Assembly: GCA_031282665.1 (NCBI GenBank) | Contig: JAITDH010000171.1 | Coordinates: 1 to 12,045, forward strand | Reading direction: 5' to 3' | Source of the DNA: Zoogloeaceae bacterium | Lineage (GTDB): Bacteria; Pseudomonadota; Gammaproteobacteria; Burkholderiales; Rhodocyclaceae | Length of the DNA stretch: 12,045 nt | In this document: piece by piece, positions 6,473 to 12,045 of the stretch | Layout of the letters: each line of letters opens with the position of its first letter | How positions within the stretch are numbered: position 1 is the stretch's first letter | The notes under the pieces: model-generated | What the model saw: the letters and a program-made list of their open reading frames with translations, nothing else | Told to the model about the DNA's origin: nothing | Databases searched by the model: none | Translations under genes and position numbers: made by a program

Positions 6473-6482
6473 GCAAATTTGC
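6473..6482. promoter_or_regulatory. Palindrome in the marR-family leader (possible auto-operator)
   Basis: GCAAATTTGC is a perfect 10-base palindrome just downstream of the predicted start site, with a related AATTCGC half-site at about 6491-6497. MarR-type proteins commonly repress their own gene by binding such AT-centred palindromes between promoter and start codon. Assignment to this regulator rests on position only. Confidence 0.35.
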
Positions 6483-6520
6483 TACTTCCGAATTCGCATC
6501 ATTGAATTGGTAAGACCGCT

Positions 6521-7042
6521 ATGCCAAACAAATCATCTCCTACGACGCTCGACGTACTGAAACAGTTTCGTGGCATCTTCAACGCCATCAAGCTGCATTA
6601 CCAAAGCGTGGAAAGCATTTCCAGGATCACCGGGGCGCAGCTCTGGAGCCTGTCCGTCGTCGTGCGCCAGCCGGGTGTCCGGGTGTCCGATCTCGCCCAG
6701 ATGATGGGCGTGCATCAATCCACCAGCAGCAACCTGGTCGAACAACTGTACCGGCAGAAATTGCTCATCAAGCAACGCTCCGACAGCGATCAGCGGGTCG
6801 TGCAGCTTTTTCCCACCGAAAGCGGTATCGCGGTCGTCCAGGATGCGCCGCAACCGCTGGAAGGCATCCTGCCGAAAGCATTGAAGCAATTGTCGGCCAC
6901 GGATCTGGCACAATTGCATGCCTTGCTCGGCAAGTTGATCGCCCTGCTGAAAACGCAACATACCCCGGTCAACACCCATGTCCTCTTGAACGACATTGCC
7001 GCCGCGCCCGCCCTGCGAACGGCGGATACACCAAAATTATAG
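6521..7042 (+). CDS. MarR-family transcriptional regulator
   Basis: A 173-residue winged-helix protein. Residues about 12-48 are the N-terminal dimerisation helices, about 54-77 the helix-turn-helix (VSDLAQMMGVHQSTSSNLVEQL), and about 82-99 the beta wing with the family D-x-R pair (D90, R92 in SDSDQRVVQLFPTESG). The helices after 110 complete the dimer interface, and the last 25 residues look like a disordered tail. It binds DNA as a dimer, usually with release by a small phenolic or oxidative ligand; neither ligand nor targets can be told here. A weak GGTAAG precedes the start. It follows an FNR-like promoter and is 14 bases from the lipoprotein gene, so it may head the five-gene run ending at 10482. 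There are no cysteines, which argues against thiol-based redox sensing of the OhrR type. Confidence 0.88.
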   Translation: MPNKSSPTTLDVLKQFRGIFNAIKLHYQSVESISRITGAQLWSLSVVVRQPGVRVSDLAQMMGVHQSTSSNLVEQLYRQKLLIKQRSDSDQRVVQLFPTESGIAVVQDAPQPLEGILPKALKQLSATDLAQLHALLGKLIALLKTQHTPVNTHVLLNDIAAAPALRTADTPKL

Positions 7043-7056
7043 GATTCCCGCTTGCA

Positions 7057-7614
7057 ATGAACCGCGCCATACGCCTTTTTGCCATTTTCTTCCCGGCCTG
7101 TGTGCTTTCGATCATCCTTCCCGCCTGTACCACCACCACGCTTCCGGAAATATTCGCGGAAGAAGACTCTCCGCCGGAAGCGGATACGCGGCAACATCAC
7201 ACCATCCCCGCCGCCATTTTCCAACCCGCCCATCCACAGCCGCCCGCGCCCGCCCGCGAAACCGAAACGCCGAAAACGCCACCGACGGCCATTTTCCTGC
7301 TCCCGACGGAGGAGAAAATCCTTCCCGAAGCAACGACGGAAACCATGCGCGACATCCTGAAAAAGCAGGAAGGAAAGCGCAACATCCTGTTTACGCTGGA
7401 AGCCTGGCCATCCGGCAGGGGAAGCCGCGAAGTCGATATCGGCCTGACCAGCCAGGCCGTCAACCGCGTGCGCGACAAGCTGATCGAACTGGGCGTGCGC
7501 GCTTACCGCATCAAGACCCTGGTGCGCGGCGATCCGCCCGGCGATTCCGACGGAACCGTCCCGAACCCGAACCAGCGGCGCGTCGATCTTTTTCTTTCCC
7601 TCATGCCGCGCTGA
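7057..7614 (+). CDS. Lipoprotein with C-terminal OmpA-like domain
   Basis: A 185-residue protein with a lipoprotein signal peptide: basic start, hydrophobic stretch 6-22 and lipobox ILPAC with C24 as the lipidation site. Thr follows the Cys, so outer-membrane sorting is expected. Residues about 30-80 are Pro-rich and probably a flexible linker across the periplasm. Residues about 85-183 resemble the OmpA C-terminal peptidoglycan-binding fold (LTSQAVNRVRDKLIELGVRAYRIKTLVRGD, then NPNQRRVDLFL), although the first part, where the usual GHTD-type motif sits, reads FTLEAWPSGRGSREVDIG and is divergent. It may anchor the outer membrane to the cell wall in the manner of Pal, but Dap-binding residues are not clear. 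AGGA lies ten bases upstream of the ATG. It is not Pal itself: too short a match and no tol genes nearby. Confidence 0.75.
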   Translation: MNRAIRLFAIFFPACVLSIILPACTTTTLPEIFAEEDSPPEADTRQHHTIPAAIFQPAHPQPPAPARETETPKTPPTAIFLLPTEEKILPEATTETMRDILKKQEGKRNILFTLEAWPSGRGSREVDIGLTSQAVNRVRDKLIELGVRAYRIKTLVRGDPPGDSDGTVPNPNQRRVDLFLSLMPR

Positions 7615-7627
7615 CCCGTGTTGAACC

Positions 7628-7951
7628 ATGGAACCCGTCGTATTATTTCGCGTCCCCTGCGCCGTGTTCGTTCCCGCAAGCCTGTGTGCCGGCGCTCTTG
7701 CGCTTGCCGTCGGAGGGAGCCTTTGGTGGCTTCTTGCGCTGCCCTTCGTCGTGCTGGGGTCGTTCTGCGCGGCGCCCAACCTCAATCTTGCGGATGGCTT
7801 CCTGGCCTTGGTCGCAGTGGTTGTTGGCATCGTGGTTTCCTGCTTCCACGCGGAGGCTGGAATAATCATTATTGTAGGCACGTCCGCGAGTTGGGTTCTC
7901 TCCTCGATCGAGAAACTCGTTCGAGCGGTGCCAGATCATGAAAAGCCATAG
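7628..7951 (+). CDS. Small hydrophobic membrane protein
   Basis: A 107-residue protein with probable transmembrane segments at about 10-29, 31-48, 56-72 and 77-92 and a short charged tail (SSIEKLVRAVPDHEKP), which by positive charge is likely cytoplasmic. The motif CAAPNLNLADGF (47-58) sits between segments. I do not recognise a family and infer no function. The start ATG at 7628 has no clear ribosome site; it lies 13 bases after the lipoprotein stop, and the frame ends 7 bases before the chosen nnr start, which fits an operon. Third codon positions are less GC-biased than in the flanking genes, so acquisition or weaker expression is possible. A spurious frame cannot be fully excluded, but the consistent hydrophobic pattern and spacing argue for a real gene. 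Confidence 0.65.
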   Translation: MEPVVLFRVPCAVFVPASLCAGALALAVGGSLWWLLALPFVVLGSFCAAPNLNLADGFLALVAVVVGIVVSCFHAEAGIIIIVGTSASWVLSSIEKLVRAVPDHEKP

Positions 7952-7958
7952 GTCCGAC

Positions 7959-9503
7959 ATGCCCGATATTTTGCCTCCGCTCCCCCTGTACAACCGCGCT
8001 ACCCTGCAACGCGTCGAACACCAGCACAAAGACGACGCCCTGATGCAGCGGGCGGCGGTGGCGGCGGCGGAATGGGCGAGCCAACTGCGCGCGGGGCGGG
8101 AAAACGATCCGATACTGTTCCTCGCCGGGCCGGGCAACAACGGCGGCGACGCGATCACCTGCGCCACCTTGCTGCGCCGTGCGGGCGTCCCGGTCGTCGC
8201 CGTGTTCACCGGCCGGGGCCGCCCCCTGCCGCCGGATGCCGACGCCGCCTGCCAGCAATTCATCGCGGCGGGCGGCAAATTCCTCGTCGACATTCCTCCC
8301 CACACCGGCTGGAGCCTGATCGTCGATGGGCTTTTCGGCATCGGCCTGAGCAAACCGCCGCAGGACGAATATGCCCGCCTGATCGTCGAAATCAACCGTC
8401 TCGCGCACGAACAAGGTTGTCCCATCCTTGCCCTCGACTGCCCTTCCGGCCTGGATGCCGACACCGGCTTCGCCCATCCGCCGACCGTCGACGCCACACA
8501 CACGCTGACCTTCATCGCCGCCAAACCCGGCTTGTACACCGCGGACGGCCCGGATCATTGCGGCGAAATCCGCATTGCCGACCTCGATCTGGACATATCC
8601 GCCCAAGCGCCGAAAGAAAGCGCCTTCTTTCCTCCGGACGGTCATACGCTGGAGGTCGCCGCCTTCGCCCACTGCCTGGCGCCGCGCCGTGCCAACACCC
8701 ACAAAGGCAGCTATGGCAATGTGGGCATCCTCGGCGGGGCAACCGCCATGCAGGGCGCGGTACTGCTCGCCGGGCACGCCGCCCTGAAACTTGGCGCGGG
8801 AAAGGTCTTCGTCGGGATGCTCGACGCCAAATCCGTGGATTACACGCAGCCGGAACTGATGCTGCGGCAAGCCCCGCGCATTTTCGACATCCACCTGCAA
8901 GCGCTGGTCTGCGGCCCGGGAATGGGATTGGTCGGGCAAGCCCGGGATCTCCTGCCCAGGGCGCTTGCGGCGCAAACGCCGCTTCTCCTGGATGCCGACG
9001 CCCTCACCCTGCTGACCATCATTCCTTCCCTGACGCAGCGGCTGGAATCGCAAATCCGGCAACGCAGGGAACAGGGTTTTCCCACCCTGCTCACCCCGCA
9101 TCCGGCGGAAGCCGCCCGCCTCCTGGCGACGACCCCTCTCGCCATCCAGGAAAACCGCCTGGAAAGCGCGCGCGAACTGGCCCGGCGCTTCCAGGCCTGG
9201 GTCGTCCTCAAAGGCTGCGGCAGCATCGTCAGCAGTCCGGAAGGCCGCTGGTGGATCAACCGGAGCGGCAATCCCGGCATGGCCGGCCCCGGCTTCGGCG
9301 ACACCCTGACCGGCTTCATCGCCGCCCTGCTGGGCCAGGGCTGGCCGGCGGGCGAAGCCCTCCTCGCCGCCGTGCACCTGCACGGGAAAGCCGCCGACGA
9401 CCTCGTCGCCGCGGGCGTCGGCCCGGTGGGCCTGACCGCCAGCGAGATCATCGACGCCGCCCGCCTGCGCTTCAATCGCTGGCTGCGGCGCGATTTCACC
9501 TGA
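7959..9503 (+). CDS. nnr: Nnr, bifunctional NAD(P)HX epimerase/dehydratase
   Basis: Repairs hydrated NADH and NADPH: the N-terminal domain interconverts R and S NAD(P)HX and the C-terminal domain dehydrates the S form with ADP or ATP. In this 514-residue protein the epimerase (YjeF_N, about 1-220) shows AGPGNNGGDA (56-65), VDGLFGIGL (122-130, D123), LDCPSGLDADTG (159-170) and AAKPGLYT. The dehydratase (carbohydrate-kinase-like, about 235-510) shows THKGSYGNVGILGG (247-260), LDADAL (344-349), LLTPHPAEAARLL (377-389) and NPGMAGPGFGDTLTG (438-452) with catalytic D448. The usual glycine at 444 is proline. I chose ATG 7959 because AGG lies seven bases upstream and it clears the previous stop; ATG 7938 in the same frame would add seven residues and overlap the membrane-protein gene. 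It sits in a tight plus-strand run. Confidence 0.95.
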   Translation: MPDILPPLPLYNRATLQRVEHQHKDDALMQRAAVAAAEWASQLRAGRENDPILFLAGPGNNGGDAITCATLLRRAGVPVVAVFTGRGRPLPPDADAACQQFIAAGGKFLVDIPPHTGWSLIVDGLFGIGLSKPPQDEYARLIVEINRLAHEQGCPILALDCPSGLDADTGFAHPPTVDATHTLTFIAAKPGLYTADGPDHCGEIRIADLDLDISAQAPKESAFFPPDGHTLEVAAFAHCLAPRRANTHKGSYGNVGILGGATAMQGAVLLAGHAALKLGAGKVFVGMLDAKSVDYTQPELMLRQAPRIFDIHLQALVCGPGMGLVGQARDLLPRALAAQTPLLLDADALTLLTIIPSLTQRLESQIRQRREQGFPTLLTPHPAEAARLLATTPLAIQENRLESARELARRFQAWVVLKGCGSIVSSPEGRWWINRSGNPGMAGPGFGDTLTGFIAALLGQGWPAGEALLAAVHLHGKAADDLVAAGVGPVGLTASEIIDAARLRFNRWLRRDFT

Positions 9504-9516
9504 AAGCGACGACATC

Positions 9517-10482
9517 ATGGGATTACTCGACTGGCTGCTTCCCGGACAGCAATCGCAGGAAGATCCGGACATCGCTGCCGGAATATCCTCCATCATCCAG
9601 ATCGTGGACCCGCGCCTGAACGCCCTTTCCGAAACCTCCCGCATCCTGGCTCCCGCCGTTGCCGCCGCCCTCGACTTCTGCCGCGCCGCCGTCGCGGATG
9701 TTCCCGGACCGTTCGACGCCTCGCCGGGACACTGGCGGCACACGCCGGAACTTTCCGTCTTCTTCGCCAGCAACGAAGAAGTGCAGGAAATTTTCAGCCG
9801 CCAGGAAAACATCCAGGATTTCGTGACCGACCATTTCGTGGTCGACCCATCGGAGAAAACGGAAGTCTTCGCCCTCCTCTGGGCGCGGATGGAAGAAAAA
9901 AGCGGCTTCGCCATCCGGCAGGACAAAAACGGGCCGCAGCACGAAACCGCCATACGCTCCCTGAACTTCACCCGTCATCACCTGATCCTGCCGCGCGCCA
10001 GCGCCCACGAACTCGAGCACGATCTCTTCTGGGGCATCTTCCAGCAACTGGGGCAGGAAATCCTCGCCCGCCTGCAAATCCGCCAGCAGGAAGATGCCGC
10101 GCGACATGAAGAAATCGCCCTCCTGCGTTCCCGTCTCGCCCGCGACGACATCGACCACGACACACGGGAACGCCTCCAGCGAGAACAGGAAACCCTGTTG
10201 CAAGCCTCCGCGCCCCGCTCGCTGGAAGACACGCTGGCATGGGTCGCGCAAAACCTTCTTGCCCCGGAAACCCTGATCGCCATCACCCCCTGCGACCTCC
10301 GCGTCGACCACCTGAACCGCATTCTTTCCCCGGAAGAAGAAGGCCATCTTCTCCATCTCTGCCGTTTCAGCGTCAGCGCCCCCACTGCCCGCGAAGGCGT
10401 CCTGCTTCGCGTTCGTTATCCCATTGCGGAAATCATTCCCCGCGCGCAACTGCGTGAACAAATCGAGCGTCTCTTCGGATAA
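9517..10482 (+). CDS. Unrecognised soluble protein of 321 residues
   Basis: No family recognised. There is no signal peptide or membrane segment, so it should be cytoplasmic. The opening GLLDWLLPG may be a short amphipathic helix. The middle (about 85-175) is mixed alpha/beta with many charged and aromatic residues (FFASNEEVQEIFSRQENIQDFVTDHF, and an LNFTRHHLILP strand). Residues about 170-235 are strongly helical and charged (RQQEDAARHEEIALLRSRL to RERLQREQETLLQ), a likely coiled coil. The C-terminal third (about 250-320) has a compact pattern ending in LLRVRYPIAEIIPRAQLREQIERLFG. The gene begins 13 bases after nnr with a weak ribosome site, and GC-rich third positions match the neighbours, so it is a real coding gene probably co-transcribed with nnr. 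Confidence 0.8.
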   Translation: MGLLDWLLPGQQSQEDPDIAAGISSIIQIVDPRLNALSETSRILAPAVAAALDFCRAAVADVPGPFDASPGHWRHTPELSVFFASNEEVQEIFSRQENIQDFVTDHFVVDPSEKTEVFALLWARMEEKSGFAIRQDKNGPQHETAIRSLNFTRHHLILPRASAHELEHDLFWGIFQQLGQEILARLQIRQQEDAARHEEIALLRSRLARDDIDHDTRERLQREQETLLQASAPRSLEDTLAWVAQNLLAPETLIAITPCDLRVDHLNRILSPEEEGHLLHLCRFSVSAPTAREGVLLRVRYPIAEIIPRAQLREQIERLFG

Positions 10483-10499
10483 TTTCGGATAATTATCCG
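10474..10499. repeat. Tandem 10-base repeat and palindrome between convergent stops
   Basis: TTCGGATAAT occurs twice in tandem (10474-10483 and 10484-10493). The second copy joins ATCCG to form the perfect 14-base palindrome CGGATAATTATCCG (10486-10499). The stop of the 321-residue gene lies in the first copy and the stop of the convergent DUF1343 gene lies in the palindrome. With no loop and no T run it is a poor intrinsic terminator. Confidence 0.6.
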
Positions 10500-11701
10500 G
10501 CCAGCAAAAAAGCCGCCCGTTCCTCTTCCCACGATTTTTCATCGGCGGCGGCCAGCGCCTCCAGATCGCCGGGTTCCGCGCTCGGATTGTCCACCCATTC
10601 CCGCAGTAGGGGGCTGCCATTGATGAGGTCGATGGGACGGCGCTCGAATTCGTATTCGTAGGCGAAATCCCGCCAGAGCGGATAATCCGGGTAGAGGCGG
10701 CGCAATGCCTTGAACGCCAGGGATTGCAACCGCCAGGGGCGGAACAGGCGATGATCGTAAAGCGAATGTTCCACGTGAAACTGAATGCCGTGGCAAAGCT
10801 GCCCCGCGTGCTTGTGAAAGGTTGGCTCGAACCAGCATTCGCGCAAAACGCAACCTTGCATCCACTGCGGCGCGAGGCGCTCCATTTCGGCAAGCAGCGC
10901 GCGGGCGTCGATGTCCGGCGCGCCGAACAATTCCAGGGGATGCGTCGTGCCGCGCCCTTCGGAAAGGGTCGTGCCCTCCAGCAGCACGGTTCCCGCATAG
11001 GCGCGCGCCATCGAGAGGGTGGCGGCATTTGGACTGGGATTCACCCAGGCGCGTTCCAGCAGCGGCCAGCCATGACCGGGCGCGGCCTCCGGCTGCCAGC
11101 CCCGCAGGGCAACGATCTCGCATTCCACATCCAGGCGCAGGGTGGCGATGAACCAGCGCGCCAGTTCCCCCAAGGTAAGGCCATGCCGCATCGGCAGCGC
11201 GCCCGCGCCGACGAAGCTCTCCCAACCGGGTTTCAGTTTCAGCCCTTCCACGGGACGGCCAGCCGGATTCGGGCGATCCAGGATCCAGACCGCCTTTTTC
11301 CGGGCGGCGCAGGCTTCCAGGACGTAACGCAAGGTGGTGATGAAAGTGTAGATACGACAGCCCAAATCCTGCAAATCCACGAGCAGGACGTCGAAAGTGT
11401 CCAGCATGGCCTCCGTCGGGCGGCGCGTTTTCCCGTAAAGGCTGAAGATCGGAATATGGTGCCGGGCATCGATGAAATCCTCGGACTCCACCATATTGTC
11501 CTGCTTGTCACCCCTGATTCCGTGCTGCGGCCCGAAAGCGGCGGCAAGCCGCAGGTCCGGCAGGGCGGCAAGCGCGTCCAGAGCATGCGTGAGATCGGCC
11601 GTCACCGAAGCGGGATGTGCCAGCAAGGCAAGGCGCTTGCCGGTAAGCGGGCGGCGGAGTTCCTGGTCGGCCAGGAAACGATCGAGTCCAAAAAGCATCA
11701 T
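10493..11701 (-). CDS. DUF1343 / NamZ-like putative exo-beta-N-acetylmuramidase
   Basis: A 402-residue member of the DUF1343 (YbbC/NamZ) family; Bacillus subtilis NamZ removes terminal MurNAc from peptidoglycan fragments. Motifs in order: ALLAHPASV (25-33), FGPQHGIRGDKQDNMVES (56-73), IFSLYG (85-90), DVLLVDLQDLGCRIYTF (104-120), ILDRPNPAGRPVEG (140-153), MRHGLTLGELARW (171-183), WVNPSPNAATL (219-229), LLEGTTLSEGRGTTHPLELFGAP (240-262) and FEPTFHKHAGQLCHGIQFHV (291-310). Many relatives have FGPEHG where this one has FGPQHG, and KQDNMVES follows; I believe this marks a separate subgroup. There is no signal peptide, so it should act in the cytoplasm, suggesting recycling of imported muropeptides rather than wall lysis. 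ATG 11701 overlaps the stop of the upstream DOMON-like gene (ATGA) with no ribosome site of its own, so translation is probably coupled. Activity on MurNAc is inferred from family only. Confidence 0.88.
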   Translation of the reverse strand: MMLFGLDRFLADQELRRPLTGKRLALLAHPASVTADLTHALDALAALPDLRLAAAFGPQHGIRGDKQDNMVESEDFIDARHHIPIFSLYGKTRRPTEAMLDTFDVLLVDLQDLGCRIYTFITTLRYVLEACAARKKAVWILDRPNPAGRPVEGLKLKPGWESFVGAGALPMRHGLTLGELARWFIATLRLDVECEIVALRGWQPEAAPGHGWPLLERAWVNPSPNAATLSMARAYAGTVLLEGTTLSEGRGTTHPLELFGAPDIDARALLAEMERLAPQWMQGCVLRECWFEPTFHKHAGQLCHGIQFHVEHSLYDHRLFRPWRLQSLAFKALRRLYPDYPLWRDFAYEYEFERRPIDLINGSPLLREWVDNPSAEPGDLEALAAADEKSWEEERAAFLLAG

Positions 11702-12045
11702 GTCAGATTTGGGGAAGAAGGAAGGGGAAGGATGAAACTGTCCGCATGGTGGAAATCCGCCTGACCGGCAGGATGATGGAGCGCGTAATAGGCAAGCCTT
11801 CCATCGGAAAATTCCAGGACAGTCGCCAGGGCGGCATGGAAGGGAAGATTCGCGGACGCCAGCCTATCCAGGGGCAAGCGCGCTTCCAGTTCCGCGCCAT
11901 CTTGCGTGCGCCTTCCAGTACAAACAATCGGCGCGGGCAAATGGCATGGCGTTTCCATGCGCTGCCGATAGGCCGAAAACGCATAGCCCGCCCACTCTCC
12001 GGAAGGGGAGAAATTGTATTCGCGATACGCCTGGCTTCCCTGTTC
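11698..12045 (-). CDS. DOMON-like domain protein, C-terminal part (5' end beyond window)
   Basis: The visible 115 residues are open to the right edge, so the start is outside. YREYNFSPSGEWAGYAFSAYRQRM (about 7-30 of the visible part) followed by LEARLPLDRL, FHAALATVLEFSDGRLAYYALHHPAGQADFHHADSF resembles the DOMON-like/CBM9-like beta sandwich found beside cell-wall sugar enzymes; the ending HPxGxxDFHxxDxF is typical. The stop overlaps the DUF1343 gene start (ATGA), which argues for a joint role, perhaps binding the sugar or muropeptide substrate. The 86-residue frame starting at the internal ATG at 11958 is just part of this longer gene. Without the N-terminus a signal peptide cannot be judged. 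Confidence 0.75.
   Translation of the reverse strand, partial: EQGSQAYREYNFSPSGEWAGYAFSAYRQRMETPCHLPAPIVCTGRRTQDGAELEARLPLDRLASANLPFHAALATVLEFSDGRLAYYALHHPAGQADFHHADSFILPLPSSPNLT

Noticed and set aside
8072..9619. A 515-codon plus-strand frame overlapping nnr in another phase
   Set aside because: The translation is dominated by Arg, Pro and Gly, typical of a shifted frame in a GC-rich gene; the nnr frame carries all known motifs.
7869..9971. A 700-codon open frame on the minus strand across nnr and its neighbours
   Set aside because: It lies opposite nnr, which has clear motifs; long antisense frames are expected in GC-rich codon-biased genes. Its translation is low in structure and has no family motif.
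9523..11028. A long minus-strand frame crossing both the 321-residue gene and the DUF1343 gene
   Set aside because: Antisense to one real gene and out of phase with the other; no motif.
1..12045. CRISPR arrays, tRNA or rRNA genes, insertion sequences, phage or toxin-antitoxin modules
   Set aside because: No regularly spaced repeats, no cloverleaf, no transposase, integrase or toxin-like frame seen on either strand.

Overview
The window looks like a chromosomal segment of a GC-rich Betaproteobacterium. The supporting signs are a pilM of Pseudomonas/Neisseria type, the paired N-degron transferases aat and bpt, a one-piece Nnr, GC-rich third codon positions, and an FNR/ANR-type site. Rhodocyclales or Nitrosomonadales are the most likely orders, but this is inference from gene content and style. 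No rRNA, tRNA, CRISPR array, insertion sequence, integrase or phage gene is visible. No stretch over 300 bases lacks a gene.

Layout. (1) Left block, minus strand, bases 1-3898. A secreted NlpC/P60 cell-wall peptidase (3898-3311) leads a tight run: aat (leucyl/phenylalanyl-tRNA-protein transferase), bpt (leucyl transferase for N-terminal Asp/Glu) and a DUF3592 membrane protein. The last three overlap by 4 bases each. After a 148-base AT-rich gap comes pilM, which runs off the left edge. At that edge pilM reads in frame into an INLLPYR motif, the usual start of PilN, so a PilM-PilN fusion or a PilN-like tail is possible. (2) Middle block, plus strand, 3993-10482. It begins with a response-regulator/GGDEF protein whose GGDEF signature is degenerate. 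An unusual 170-base leader follows, then a class I DAHP synthase (aroG type). After an FNR-like promoter come a MarR-type regulator, an OmpA-like lipoprotein, a small membrane protein, bifunctional Nnr (NAD(P)HX epimerase/dehydratase) and an unrecognised 321-residue soluble protein, with gaps of only 7-14 bases. (3) Right block, minus strand, 10493-12045: a DUF1343/NamZ-like putative exo-muramidase, translationally coupled to the end of a DOMON-like protein cut by the right edge.

The strongest candidate for something undescribed is the aroG leader. A 30-codon reading frame with six Phe codons, four of them consecutive, ends 8 bases inside aroG. aroG itself has no clear Shine-Dalgarno sequence. 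The Phe codons lie in the loop of an 8-bp hairpin whose 3' arm is also part of an 11-bp inverted repeat spanning the leader. This would suit translation-based, Phe-responsive control of the first aromatic-pathway enzyme, but no intrinsic terminator and no good ribosome site for the leader frame were found. It therefore remains a hypothesis.

Functional themes: envelope and peptidoglycan (PilM, NlpC/P60, NamZ-like plus DOMON, OmpA-like lipoprotein), protein turnover through N-terminal tagging (Aat, Bpt), aromatic amino-acid entry (DAHP synthase), metabolite repair (Nnr) and signalling (REC-GGDEF, MarR, FNR-like site).
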